In this document: piece by piece, positions 52,621-62,082 of the stretch | Position numbering within the stretch: the first letter of the stretch is position 1 | How the letters are laid out: each line of letters opens with the position of its first letter | Source of the DNA: Bradyrhizobium manausense | Lineage (GTDB): Bacteria; Pseudomonadota; Alphaproteobacteria; Rhizobiales; Xanthobacteraceae | DNA length: 64,000 bases | NCBI RefSeq assembly: GCF_018130615.1 | Contig: NZ_JAFCKB010000014.1 | Span: 124,001 to 188,000, forward strand | Reading direction: 5' to 3' | Notes under the pieces: model-generated | The model's input: only the letters and a program-made list of their open reading frames with translations | Told to the model about the DNA's origin: nothing | The model's database searches: none | Made by a program: the position numbers and the translations under genes

Positions 52621-53739
52621 TCAGCCAATCGATCGCCGCTCCGCGACAATCGAGCGGCGGCGTCCGAGCCTGCGGCAACAGGCAATGAGCGGCTGCTCGA
52701 CATACCAATGGATCAGGATCCCGGCGGCGACCGACAAGGCCACCGCAGCGATGACGAACAGCGCGGGCGGCAGCGGATTGTGGAGGCGGGCCGATATCTG
52801 AATCAGCACGACCGCAGTCGCGGCGTGGGTGAGATAGATCGAATAGGAGGCATCGCCGAGCAGCATGCCGAGCGAATGCAGCGCTCCGGACTTCTCGGCC
52901 GAGACGATGCCGAGCCAGACGACGATCGTCGCGAACAAGGTCCACCACAGGGCGCGGAGGGCGTTGTCTTCCGACAGTGTCGCCCCGACAAGGGCGGTTG
53001 CAAGAATGGTCGCAACGAGCGTGAGCAGAAATGCCGCCGGGAATCGGCTTTGCACCAGGAAATGCCCCTTCAGCCATAGCAGGCCCAACGCAAAACCCAT
53101 GCCGAACTGAAGGTTCGGCATCATGATGTTGCCGTAACCGACCACGGTTGCGAGCGCGAGGCCTGAACTTTCGGGCTGCAGCAGTTCCGGCCAAGCCAGC
53201 ACGCGAGACGCCGCATACCACGCCAGCGGCGCAAGGAACCAGGCGACCAGCACATATGACAGCGGGCGCGGCCGCAACATGGTGAGTGCGAACAGGATAT
53301 AGAAGATGAACTCGTGCCGGAGTGTCCAGACCACGTGGGGCCGCAGCTCTCCTATCGGCCAGAGCGCCATGGCTCGCAGGCCCGGGAGAAGATCGATCCT
53401 TGCCGTGCCGGCCATCGACAGCAGGTTGTATCCGATCACGCACACCCACATGAAGGGAATGATGCGCACGAAGCGGCGGGCAAAGAATTCTGCGCGCGTG
53501 CTGCGCGCCGGACCGAATGAAACAATCGTGATGATAAAGCCGCTGATGACGAAGAAGATTGCGACGCCGAACAGGCCGGTTTCAGCAAGCGCAAACGGGC
53601 TCTCGCCATAGGACGGTGGCAGGCTGACCAGCCAGTTGACGTGCCAGATCACCACCAGAATGGCTGCAAAACCGCGCAGGTATTGAATTCCCGGCACGAT
53701 CCCGCCCTTGGGGGAGCGTGCACCCTCGATATCCGTCAA
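52621..53739 (-). CDS. acyltransferase family 3 protein (fifth of five)
   Basis: A 372-residue membrane acyltransferase. YLRGFAAILVVIWHVNWLV and FFVISGFIITIVSFGP match the family, with about ten helices. The C-terminus is basic (RRLGRRRSIVAERRS). It is on the same strand as the fourth copy, 145 bases before its start, so a shared transcript is possible. The spacer of 52476-52620 holds no other gene. Confidence 0.9.
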   Translation of the reverse strand: MTDIEGARSPKGGIVPGIQYLRGFAAILVVIWHVNWLVSLPPSYGESPFALAETGLFGVAIFFVISGFIITIVSFGPARSTRAEFFARRFVRIIPFMWVCVIGYNLLSMAGTARIDLLPGLRAMALWPIGELRPHVVWTLRHEFIFYILFALTMLRPRPLSYVLVAWFLAPLAWYAASRVLAWPELLQPESSGLALATVVGYGNIMMPNLQFGMGFALGLLWLKGHFLVQSRFPAAFLLTLVATILATALVGATLSEDNALRALWWTLFATIVVWLGIVSAEKSGALHSLGMLLGDASYSIYLTHAATAVVLIQISARLHNPLPPALFVIAAVALSVAAGILIHWYVEQPLIACCRRLGRRRSIVAERRSIG

Positions 53740-53772
53740 TGTCGCCTCGATGCCGCGCTGGTTCCCGGTTCT

Positions 53773-53794
53773 ACCGATCGCATCAGCGATCGGT
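53773..53794. repeat. short palindromic stem between EPS genes
   Basis: ACCGATCGC and GCGATCGGT pair exactly around ATCA. A T-run (53805-53810) follows on the + strand. It lies upstream of the fifth acyltransferase and may be an operator or terminator. Confidence 0.45.
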
Positions 53795-53880
53795 CAAACC
53801 CTAGTTTTTTGGCGCGATGATGATGGATGAGGCAATGCTGCAGCAATAACGGGGCTGCATGAGGGCGCGTTGTCGATACC

Positions 53881-53920
53881 GGATTGCGTGTGGCGGGGCG
53901 AGGCCCGCCGCACGCAATCC
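53881..53920. terminator. strong hairpin after the giant repeat protein gene
   Basis: GGATTGCGTGTGGCGGG (53881-53897) pairs with CCCGCCGCACGCAATCC (53904-53920), 17 bases with one G-U pair and a six-base loop. It begins eight bases downstream of the giant gene's stop on its strand. No T-run follows, but the stem is very stable. Confidence 0.65.
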
Positions 53921-53928
53921 CCGATCGA

Positions 53929-56900
53929 TCAGACGAACAGGAAGTCGCTGCTGGTCACGTTCGCGGCAACGACATTCTTGAGCAGGATGGTGTCGTTCGC
54001 CGTGACGTGAATCAGGGTGTCGGCGCCGGACTGGCTGAGCTGGAGCTGGCTGTAGTCGGTGGCCATCAGCTTGGCGATCGCGACCGTGTCGTGGCCGGTG
54101 GCCGATCCGGCGTGGAAGCCGTTCACCGTGTCGTTGCCGCCGCTGAAGGAGATCGTGGTCGATCCGGCGCCGGCCATCGCAAACGTGTCGTTTCCGGTGC
54201 CGCCGGCGAGCGTGATGCCCGCGACCTTGGCCGATGCGTTGTGTGTGCCGTCCGAGTTCAGGATGTCGACATAGGTCAAATTGCCGGCCGTATTGTAGGC
54301 GTCGTGTTCGGTGTTGGTGGCGTTGAAGTAGAAATTGTCGTGCGAGCCGTCGGCATTGTTGACGTACATCTTCGCCTTGACGCCATCCGTGTAAACGGTC
54401 GTCGAGTTCGAGCCGTCGGTGTTCTGGACGTAGTCGCTGGCGATCTTGCCGCTCGAATAGGTCTGGGTGTCCTTCGAGCCGTCGGCATTGTTGATGTAGA
54501 CCGATGTCTTGACGCCGCTGCTGAAGTTGGTCGTCGTGGTGTTGCCGTTGGCCTTCGCCACCGTCTGGGTTACGCTGCCGGTGGTGTCGTAGGTGGACGA
54601 CAGGGTCGAACCGTCGGTGTAGTTCTGCACCTCGGTCGTCTTGTGGCCCGTCGAGTCGTACAGGTCCGTGGTGATGCTGCCGTCCGAATTGACGACCTTG
54701 GTGTATTGCAGGGTGCCGTCGGCGTGCAGATCGGTGATCGACGTGATCGTGCCGTCCGCCTTGCTCTGCTGGATCTCGGTCGTGTAGGCCTTGCCGGTGA
54801 CGTTGAAGAACGTGTTGGTGTGCGTGCCGTCGGCGTGCGTTTCGTAGGTCGCGGTCTTGATATCGTTGCTGTAGACCGTCGTCGACGACGAGCCGTCGGT
54901 ATTCTGGATCAGGGTGCTGGTCAGGTGACCGGACGTGTAGAGATCGGACTCCTTCGAGCCATCCGCGTGGGTGATGTAGACCGACGTCTTGACGCCGCTG
55001 CTGTAGTTGGTCGTCGTGGAATTGCCGCTGGCCTTCGCGACCGTCTGCGTGACGGCTCCTGCCGTATTGTAGGCGGACGTCAGCGTCGAACCGTCGGCGT
55101 AGTTGATGATCTCGGTGGTCTTGTTGCCGGTGCCGTCATACTGATCGGTGGTGATGCTGCCGTCGGAGTTGATGACCTTGGTGTACTGCAAGGTGCCGTC
55201 CGCGTGCAGGTCGGTGATCGCCGTGATGGTGCCGTCGGCCTTGGTCTTCTGGATCTCGGTCGTGTAGGCCTGACCGGTGATGTTGTAGAACGTGTTGGTG
55301 TGGGTGCCGTCGGCGTTGGTGGCATACACCTTGGATTTCACGCCATCGGCGAAGACCGTCATCGTCGACGAGCCGTCGGTCTTCTGGACGAGATCGCTGG
55401 CGATCACGCCGGCCGTGAACAGCTTGGTTTCCTTGGTGCCGTCGGCGCTGGTGACGTAGATCGAGGTCTGGACACCGGCGCTGAGGTTGGTGGTCGTGGT
55501 GGTGCCGTCGGTTGCCTTGGCCACGGTCTGGGTCACGACACCCGAGGTGTTGTAGGTCGTGGTGAGGCTCGAGCCGTCGGTGTAGTTGCGCACCTCCGTG
55601 ACCTTCTGCCCGGCCGTGTTGTAGAGGCCGGTGGTGGTGCTGCCGTCGGCATTGGTGATCTTGGTGTACTGCGTCGTGCCGTCGGCATGCAGATTGGTGA
55701 AGGCGGTGATCGTTCCGTCCGCCTTGGTGGTCTGGATCTGCGTCGTATAGGGCTGGCCGGTGATGTTGTAGAAGGTGTTGGTGTGGGTGCCGTCGGCGTG
55801 GGTGACATACACTTTCGATTTCACGCCGCTGACATAGACCGTCATCGTCGACGATCCATCGGTGTTCTGGACCAGATCGCTGGCGATCACGCCGGCTGTG
55901 TACAGCTTGGTTTCCTTGCTGCCGTCAGCGCCGATGATGTAGATCGACGTCGGAACGCCCGCGCTGAGGTTCGTCGTCGTGGTGGGGCCGTTGACGGCCT
56001 TGGAAACCGTCTGCGTCGCGACCCCTGATGTGTTGTAGGTCGTCGTGAGACTTGAGCCGTCCTGGTAGTTTTGGACGTCGGTGATTTTCTGCCCGGCCGT
56101 GTTGTAGAAGCCGGTGGTGGTGCCGCCGTCCGCATTGGTGATCTTGGTGTACTGCGTCGTGCCGTCGGCGTGCAGCTGGGTGATGGAAGTGACCGTTCCG
56201 TCGGCCTTGGTCGTCTGGATCTGCGTTGTGTAGGCTTGGCCGGTGATGTTGTAGAAGGTGTTGGTGTGGGTGCCGTCGGCGTTGGTGACGTACACCTTGG
56301 ATTTGACGCCGTTGGCATAAACCGTCATCGACGACGATCCGTCGGTCTTCTGGACCTGATCGCTGGCGATTACGCCAGCCGTGAACAGCTTGGCTTCCTT
56401 GGTACCGTCGGCGCTGGTGATGTAGATCGAGGCTAGCACGCCGGCGCTGTAGTTCGTGGTCGTGCTGGCACCCCCCGCAGTCTTCGCAATGGTCTGCGTC
56501 ACCGCGCCGGATGTGTTGTAGTTCGTGGTCAGGCTCGAGCCGTCGGCATCGTTGCGCACCTCCGACGTCTTCTGACCCGCGCTATTGTAGAGATCCGTAG
56601 TGGTGCTGCCGTCGGCGTTGAGCACTTTTGCGTATTGTGTCGTGCCGTCGGCGTGCAAATTGGTGATGGAGGTGATCGTCCCATCGGCTTTGAGCGTCTG
56701 GATCTGGGTCGTATAGGCCTGCCCGGTGATGCCGTAGAACGTGTTGGTGTGCGTTCCATCGGCATTGGTCACGTAGACCTTGGACTTCAGGCCGCTCGTG
56801 TAGACCGTCGTCGTGATCGACTTGTTCGAACTGATGACGGTCTCGCTCGAGATGCTGCCGTCGGAATTGTAGTTGGTGGTCTGTTTGGTGCCGTCCACAC

Positions 56901-58539
56901 TCACGATCACTTCCTGCGTCTTCACGCCGTTGGCGTACAGGATCGTGTCGCTGCTCGAATCGACGTTGACGAGCGATTTGCTGGTGATGACGCCGTTGCT
57001 GAAGTTCGACGTCTGCGTTCCCGTCTGCGTGCCGGAGGCATTGAAGAATTTCGTCTCGCTCCAGCTCGTGGTGGAGGTCGTGACGGAGAAGGAGTAACCG
57101 CCCTGGATCGCCGCGAGCGCGTTGCCATAGTGCGAGATGATGTAGTTCATCGTCGACACCGACGCGACGGCGAGCACGTGGGTGTCCGTCAGCGTGATCG
57201 ATTGCAGGGTCGTGGATGCGGAGAGATCGGCGAGCTCCGCGACGATCTGGGCGGCCGTGCCGGTGACGTCGGTGGCGCCGGCCGGATTTGAGGACGCCCG
57301 GGCCGCGCCGTCGATTTCGATGATGATGGGGTGATCGCTCACGGGAACCGTGAACGAGCTGACATTGGTATAGGTCGCGATCGGGTCGGTGCCGCCGGTG
57401 GGATCGTAAACCTTGATGGATTGGTGCACGCCGTCGAGCTGAACCGTGACGGTCTGGCTTGGATTGCTGATCTCGGTGTTCGTCTTCGGATCCCAGACCT
57501 TCGGTTCGGCCCAGACGACGAGATCATAGGCGCCGTTGCTCTTGCCGAGCACCAGGCTGTTGCCGGAGTCCGGCATGTTGCTCAGCGTATAGCTCAACGG
57601 GCTCGTCGGCTGGCCGCTGCCGGTTCCGTCGTCGTTGAGGATCGTCGTCAGGTTATGAACGGCGGTGGCAGCGAGCTTGGGCGTGCCGTCGTCATAGAAC
57701 AGTCCGAAATGGCTCTGCGGATCGGTGTCGCTGCTCGACGAATTGCGATCGAGCAGCTCGTAGAGATAGGTCGTGCCGACGCCGTCCTTGAAGGCATCCA
57801 TCAAGGTGTTGAGGATCGATTTCGCCTGGACCGATTCGTTGACGCCGAGATACGGCGTGGTGCCCAGCGTGGTGTAGCCGGTCTCGGTGATGACGGTGGG
57901 ATCGCCTGATGACACCGAGCTCGCGAGGCTCAGCGCTGAGGCGAGCGCGGCCGCCGGCGTGGTGCCGGTGCTGACATAGGCGTGGGAGTTCGCGTAGTCC
58001 GAGGACCCGCCGAGATCGCCGAGCTTGGCGAAATCCGCGGGGTCGTCGTAGCCGAGGGTCAGATTGTAGACCGGAAGCTTCGCGAGGGACGCATCGGCCT
58101 TGATCGCGCTGTAAAGCGCCTGCTGAAATTGCGCGGCCGCCTCGATCGACGAGCTGCCGTTGTAGCTGAACGCCTGGAGATTGACTTCGTTCAAGCCTTC
58201 GAGCGCAATGACGCTGCCCGGGTGTGCCGCCTGGAACGCGTCGAGCGCGGCAATGTATTGCTGCAAACCGGCTGTACCCGTCGCCGGGATCGACGATGAA
58301 ACGCCGAGATCGAACTTGTATCCGTCGTTCGCCAGGCCATCAAGCACAGGTTGTGCTGCCGGGATGTTGGTCAAACCGTCGCGAAGCGTGGTGACGCCGA
58401 GATATTTGAGGTCCGCTTCGACGAGCGCGAGATTGTTGTAGCTGCCCCACGCATACGACACGTGTGTGTTGACGCCGATGGAACTCGTGAACGAACTTGC
58501 GGAGAGAACGGTTTGATCGGTGCTGGTGATGGTCGCCAT
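53929..58539 (-). CDS. giant glycoside hydrolase-like repeat protein with RTX-like C-terminus
   Basis: A 1536-residue protein without an N-terminal signal peptide. Residues about 18-300 form a clan-A TIM-barrel hydrolase-like domain with an acid/base candidate in ALEGLNEVN (Glu118) and a nucleophile candidate in TVITETGY (Glu219). Residues 315-410 look like a beta domain. Residues about 585-1387 hold five tandem modules with a period of 160 or 161 residues, and a partial sixth follows. The C-terminus (about 1440-1536) holds GGTGNDTFAMAG and GGNDTVNGF, an RTX-like Ca-binding end typical of type I secretion. No secretion genes are nearby. The likely role is an extracellular enzyme or matrix protein acting on EPS. 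Confidence 0.85.
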   Translation of the reverse strand: MATITSTDQTVLSASSFTSSIGVNTHVSYAWGSYNNLALVEADLKYLGVTTLRDGLTNIPAAQPVLDGLANDGYKFDLGVSSSIPATGTAGLQQYIAALDAFQAAHPGSVIALEGLNEVNLQAFSYNGSSSIEAAAQFQQALYSAIKADASLAKLPVYNLTLGYDDPADFAKLGDLGGSSDYANSHAYVSTGTTPAAALASALSLASSVSSGDPTVITETGYTTLGTTPYLGVNESVQAKSILNTLMDAFKDGVGTTYLYELLDRNSSSSDTDPQSHFGLFYDDGTPKLAATAVHNLTTILNDDGTGSGQPTSPLSYTLSNMPDSGNSLVLGKSNGAYDLVVWAEPKVWDPKTNTEISNPSQTVTVQLDGVHQSIKVYDPTGGTDPIATYTNVSSFTVPVSDHPIIIEIDGAARASSNPAGATDVTGTAAQIVAELADLSASTTLQSITLTDTHVLAVASVSTMNYIISHYGNALAAIQGGYSFSVTTSTTSWSETKFFNASGTQTGTQTSNFSNGVITSKSLVNVDSSSDTILYANGVKTQEVIVSVDGTKQTTNYNSDGSISSETVISSNKSITTTVYTSGLKSKVYVTNADGTHTNTFYGITGQAYTTQIQTLKADGTITSITNLHADGTTQYAKVLNADGSTTTDLYNSAGQKTSEVRNDADGSSLTTNYNTSGAVTQTIAKTAGGASTTTNYSAGVLASIYITSADGTKEAKLFTAGVIASDQVQKTDGSSSMTVYANGVKSKVYVTNADGTHTNTFYNITGQAYTTQIQTTKADGTVTSITQLHADGTTQYTKITNADGGTTTGFYNTAGQKITDVQNYQDGSSLTTTYNTSGVATQTVSKAVNGPTTTTNLSAGVPTSIYIIGADGSKETKLYTAGVIASDLVQNTDGSSTMTVYVSGVKSKVYVTHADGTHTNTFYNITGQPYTTQIQTTKADGTITAFTNLHADGTTQYTKITNADGSTTTGLYNTAGQKVTEVRNYTDGSSLTTTYNTSGVVTQTVAKATDGTTTTTNLSAGVQTSIYVTSADGTKETKLFTAGVIASDLVQKTDGSSTMTVFADGVKSKVYATNADGTHTNTFYNITGQAYTTEIQKTKADGTITAITDLHADGTLQYTKVINSDGSITTDQYDGTGNKTTEIINYADGSTLTSAYNTAGAVTQTVAKASGNSTTTNYSSGVKTSVYITHADGSKESDLYTSGHLTSTLIQNTDGSSSTTVYSNDIKTATYETHADGTHTNTFFNVTGKAYTTEIQQSKADGTITSITDLHADGTLQYTKVVNSDGSITTDLYDSTGHKTTEVQNYTDGSTLSSTYDTTGSVTQTVAKANGNTTTTNFSSGVKTSVYINNADGSKDTQTYSSGKIASDYVQNTDGSNSTTVYTDGVKAKMYVNNADGSHDNFYFNATNTEHDAYNTAGNLTYVDILNSDGTHNASAKVAGITLAGGTGNDTFAMAGAGSTTISFSGGNDTVNGFHAGSATGHDTVAIAKLMATDYSQLQLSQSGADTLIHVTANDTILLKNVVAANVTSSDFLFV
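54378..56787 (-). repeat. tandem 483-base repeats in the giant protein gene
   Basis: The coding sequence repeats with a 161-codon period at residues 585, 746, 907 and 1068, then 160 codons at 1228 and 1388. Each module reads as seven short units of about 24, 25, 24, 22, 22, 22 and 22 residues (one fewer in a late module), each with the pattern ADGT or TDGS followed by a polar strand and YNTxG. The late modules differ from the first four (for example SSGVKTSVYI). Confidence 0.85.
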
Positions 58540-58799
58540 GACTTACTCTGGTGATGCCCGCTGTGTTGCTCCATTGCGTAGCGGTAGAGTTTGTCAGTGA
58601 CGTTAGAAAGAAGGCTAAAGATGTAGGTAACCGCGGCTTTTCGCGGAACGAACTGCAAGTATTTTCAGCACATTGCGCGACACTGCTTGTTCCGCACAGG
58701 AACTCGCCGCGATTGCCTAAATACGATTCACGAATGCCCCGTTGTTATACGGAATGTTCCATGTGAAGCGTTCGCGCAACGACAGCGTCTCGTTGCGCG

Positions 58800-59951
58800 C
58801 TAATGCGCCGACGCAGTGTTCGATGCAGACGCACCGGGCAATTGATATTCGGTTCGCCATCCGAGCCGCTGCGCATCGCCATCTGCGATGGCTTCCACGA
58901 GCGGCCGAAGTGCCTTTCTGGCGCCACTAAGACTGCGATAGGCCAGGAGTGCCTCGATCGCGAGGAGGCCGACGTAGCTCGTTCGGTTGATTCGATATAT
59001 AATCGGGGAGGTTGTGTACCGTTTCTCGATCAGGATCCGGTTCCGGCAGGCATAATAGAGCCGCCAGGCCGGCGCGTCCGGGCTGACGAGCGCGCTGCGT
59101 GCGCTGGTGTTGGGCTTGTCCCACGATTCTTCCGCGTCGTTGATGCAGCCCACATCGGTCAGATAGACAGCGACGCCGGCGTCCATCAGGCGCAGCGAGT
59201 AGTCATGATCGTCGCTGTAGAGGACGAAATCCTTGTTCGGGGGTGAAACCTTGCGGACGGCGGCCATCGGCAGCAGCAATCCGCCATAGGGGGCGGTCTC
59301 GATCCGGCGCAGGTGGAACTCCCCGTAATTCTCCGGATCTTGCCGGGCCGATCGCGCAAACCGTCGCCACAGCTTCGACGGAAGCGAGGCGAGATGAAAG
59401 TTCAGGAACGAGTTTGGGCGGATCGCCACGGCGCTCTGATCTGCGAGCAGAGTCGGATAGATGCCCCGATGCCTGCGTAACGCGCACAGCCCGATGTCAT
59501 CCGTCGCGCCGAGCGCTGTATGCAGCGCGAGCAGGCGCTCCAGGAAACCGTCTTCGCCGACATTGTCGTCGTCCAGAATCAGGACGAACCCTATGTCTTT
59601 ATCTTCGAGCCGCTGGGCGGCGGTGATGCCGGCGTGAAAGCCGCCGGCCGATCCCAGATTCGAAGCGAGCCTGATGACGTCGACGGGTGGCTCGGTTGCG
59701 AAATCCTCAATCATAACCGGGCGGTTGCATCCATTGTCGACCACGATCACGCGTTTGACCGCGGGGTTGGTCTGAACCGCCGCAACCGTCCGCCGCACCA
59801 ACTGCTCGCGCCGCCCGTAAGTCACGATGACACATGCGACCGAGCGACCCGCGTCGATCGCGCGATTGAGAGCGATCGGTGGCTTCGATTCGAGGGGAGC
59901 GTTCGACACGTTATTCTCGCTAGGCGTTAAGTCGTTTCGTTCAGGCGACAT
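58800..59951 (-). CDS. family 2 glycosyltransferase, GlfT-like
   Basis: A 383-residue cytosolic or membrane-associated transferase. The GT-A fold opens with GRSVACVIVTYGRREQLVRR, then VVDNGCNRP and NLGSAGGFHAGI, and the metal-binding DDD in FVLILDDDNVGE. SDDHDYSLRLMDAG fits the acceptor or catalytic region. It is similar in layout to galactofuranosyl- and rhamnosyl-type GT2 enzymes. A 204-base divergent region separates it from the second glycoside hydrolase. The acceptor is unknown, probably the EPS repeat unit. Confidence 0.88.
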   Translation of the reverse strand: MSPERNDLTPSENNVSNAPLESKPPIALNRAIDAGRSVACVIVTYGRREQLVRRTVAAVQTNPAVKRVIVVDNGCNRPVMIEDFATEPPVDVIRLASNLGSAGGFHAGITAAQRLEDKDIGFVLILDDDNVGEDGFLERLLALHTALGATDDIGLCALRRHRGIYPTLLADQSAVAIRPNSFLNFHLASLPSKLWRRFARSARQDPENYGEFHLRRIETAPYGGLLLPMAAVRKVSPPNKDFVLYSDDHDYSLRLMDAGVAVYLTDVGCINDAEESWDKPNTSARSALVSPDAPAWRLYYACRNRILIEKRYTTSPIIYRINRTSYVGLLAIEALLAYRSLSGARKALRPLVEAIADGDAQRLGWRTEYQLPGASASNTASAH

Positions 59952-60155
59952 TATAGATACTCAGTCGAATTGGAACGGCAATTCCGCCGGCAATTTTCGC
60001 CACAAAAGCGTGCAAACGTGTCGTTCGCTCCAGCAGCGGCTGCGCTTTGCCGGTGAGGGGACATTGTGATCATTTTGTGAAGGTCGGTCGTACAGATGCA
60101 GGTGATGGTGGATCGGAATCGGACGCATGCCATTTCTCGGGCGCACGGAGGCGCA

Positions 60156-61256
60156 ATGTTCCAGTCAGTCAAGAGAGTGTTTCTGGCGATGTTGTTGCTG
60201 GCACTCGGTCTTGTGACATCCGTCGAGAATGCCAGCGCAGGTCCGCTCACATGGGGGGTCGATGGCCCCGACGGACGGCGCGCAGACCTGAAGGCGATTT
60301 TCGAGGTGATGCGGGCGCGCGGGCTCACGCAGTACAGGGTCGGGGCGAACCTCGCGCGGGATACCGATCCCTACGAAGTGCAGATGTTCCGCGACATGCT
60401 CGCACTCGCCAAGACCTACGGCATCACGCTCAAGCCGATCTTGTCGACCCCGTTTGCCTGGGGCGATCGCACCGATGGCGGCAAGTATCCGGCCGGGGAC
60501 TGGAATGCGCTGTATCAGCAGGCCTATTCGAGAACCTACACCTTCGTGATCAATTTCAAGGATCAGATCAACGATTGGGAGATGGGCAACGAGATCAACC
60601 TTCTGGCACTGGATTCCAGCGGCAAGAAGCTCTTTGGCCACGGCTGGACCGCCGAGGAATTCGACATGCCGGTCATGAACGACTGGGTCGCGGTCCTCAA
60701 GGGCATGTCGGATGCGATCGACAAGATCAATCGCGAGCATGGGACGCATTTGCGCCGCGTGCTCAACACCACCTCGACCATGTTCGGCTTCCTCGACTTC
60801 ATGGCGTCGAAGGGCGTCGGCTTCGACGTGATTTCCTACCACTATTATGAAGTCCTGAACCAGAATCCAAACCGCGCCTGGGGCGGCAGCAGGCAGCCCT
60901 ACAACCTGTTCAAGAAGCTCGCGACCTATGGCAAGCCGGTCGTCTTCAACGAGGTCAATTGCGCCGAGATCTACAAGCCGGCCTACGAGAACGAAGCCGG
61001 CAAGCCCCTCACCGAGGCGTGCTACAAGAGCCTGCACGCCACTTTGAGCTTCATCGCCAACCAGGTCGACGCCGACGTCGAGAGCGTGCTGATCTACGAG
61101 ATGCTCGACGAGCCGAAGAAGGCCCCGCCGGAAAACCGCTTCGGCCTGATGTACGACATCAACACGCCGAAGATCCCGCTCTACATGTTGTCACGGTTTG
61201 CAGGAAAGAACCTGGCGCCGCACGAGGCAGAGGAGCTGAGCAAGAGGGGAATGTAG
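60156..61256 (+). CDS. exported clan-A glycoside hydrolase-like protein
   Basis: A 366-residue protein with a signal-type N-terminus (residues 1-30, MLLLALGLVTSVENASAG) and a TIM-barrel domain. The acid/base candidate is Glu in NDWEMGNEINLL, and the nucleophile candidate is Glu in KPVVFNEVNCAE. This resembles GH39/GH5-type enzymes but no exact family is certain. The ATG at 60156 has a GGAGG ribosome site. It is periplasmic or secreted and sits between a glycosyltransferase and the flippase side, so it may trim or release EPS chains. Confidence 0.8.
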   Translation: MFQSVKRVFLAMLLLALGLVTSVENASAGPLTWGVDGPDGRRADLKAIFEVMRARGLTQYRVGANLARDTDPYEVQMFRDMLALAKTYGITLKPILSTPFAWGDRTDGGKYPAGDWNALYQQAYSRTYTFVINFKDQINDWEMGNEINLLALDSSGKKLFGHGWTAEEFDMPVMNDWVAVLKGMSDAIDKINREHGTHLRRVLNTTSTMFGFLDFMASKGVGFDVISYHYYEVLNQNPNRAWGGSRQPYNLFKKLATYGKPVVFNEVNCAEIYKPAYENEAGKPLTEACYKSLHATLSFIANQVDADVESVLIYEMLDEPKKAPPENRFGLMYDINTPKIPLYMLSRFAGKNLAPHEAEELSKRGM

Positions 61257-61278
61257 GCGCGGGTCGTGCCGCGCCTAC
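61253..61278. terminator. bidirectional terminator hairpin
   Basis: GTAGGCGCGG (61253-61262) pairs exactly with CCGCGCCTAC (61269-61278) around GTCGTG. The arm overlaps the stop codon of the hydrolase gene, and the convergent gene ends at 61292, so it can end both transcripts. Confidence 0.6.
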
Positions 61279-61291
61279 GGCAGCACCGGAC

Positions 61292-62038
61292 CTAGATCCA
61301 GAGCCACGGACAAACGGTGTCCAGTGCGACCCGGATGTAGAACTTCCAGATGTTGTCGGTCGCATATCCCTTGTTGTCGAGGCCGCGGATGCCGCTTACG
61401 AGCGGCACCGTCCGGAATCGTCGCACGAATTTTGACGTCCTCGCCGCGGCGTCGAAATCGTCGCGCAGCGCCTTCTCTGGAAACGCGGCGGCGGATGTCT
61501 CTTGATAGAGCTTGCACTTGCCCTGCAGATATTGACGATAGCCTGCTTTGGTCCACGCCATCATGTACATGTCGACGACCCTTTTGGGGTAGTTGCGCAT
61601 GTTGACGTAGAAGTCGAAGGCTTTCGGGCGCTTCTGGATCAGCTTGGCGAGATTCAGGACGATGTAGCGGCCGGTGACCTTCCAGATCGGGGTATCGGCA
61701 TCGCATTCCCTGATGAACCGCGAGTTCTCCATGGCGTAGTCGAGCAGGAACAGCTCGCCGTAGCCGCGGCCATACATCTGCGGGTAGTCGAGCCCCGGAA
61801 AGGAGACGAACTCGATCTTGTCGGCGATCTTCAATTGTTCGGCGATGGCCTCGAGGCTGGACAGGTCGGATTCCGAATTCTCGACAAAGACGATCCGGTC
61901 GATGCATTGGCCGACCAGGCGGCCGTAGAACCAGAGCGCGTCCTCATAGTCCTTGCGGCGGAGCGCGGGATCCTTGCGGCCGAGGCTTCGCACGTCGGCT
62001 TTCGGCGTGATGGTCGCCGTCATGATCAGAATGTTCAT
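61292..62038 (-). CDS. unassigned EPS-locus protein, glycosyltransferase-like
   Basis: A 248-residue soluble-looking protein. MNILIMTATITPKADVRSLG, then RIVFVENSESDLSSLEAIAE fits an N-terminal nucleotide-binding half, and RECDADTPIWKVTGRYIVLN resembles the metal-binding region of GT-A enzymes. The C-terminal part is Tyr/Trp-rich (YLQGKCKLYQETSAAAFPEK). The start at 62038 has an AAGGA ribosome site. It lies 44 bases downstream of the flippase gene on the same strand. I do not recognise a family with certainty. Confidence 0.55.
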   Translation of the reverse strand: MNILIMTATITPKADVRSLGRKDPALRRKDYEDALWFYGRLVGQCIDRIVFVENSESDLSSLEAIAEQLKIADKIEFVSFPGLDYPQMYGRGYGELFLLDYAMENSRFIRECDADTPIWKVTGRYIVLNLAKLIQKRPKAFDFYVNMRNYPKRVVDMYMMAWTKAGYRQYLQGKCKLYQETSAAAFPEKALRDDFDAAARTSKFVRRFRTVPLVSGIRGLDNKGYATDNIWKFYIRVALDTVCPWLWI

Positions 62039-62082
62039 GGGTCCTTTCGATGTCATCTCGTCAATCCCTTGCGGCGGCGCGG

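Noticed and set aside
53884-56028. Long forward reading frame of about 714 residues opposite the giant repeat protein
   Set aside because: It mirrors the repeats of the reverse gene, is rich in Val/Gly/Arg/Asp of no family and has no ribosome site.
54378-56787. CRISPR-like array
   Set aside because: The repeats are about 483 bases, in frame and without spacers; they are protein repeats.
53929-58539. Search for type I secretion genes near the RTX-like protein
   Set aside because: No ABC exporter, membrane-fusion or TolC-like gene is present in the window.
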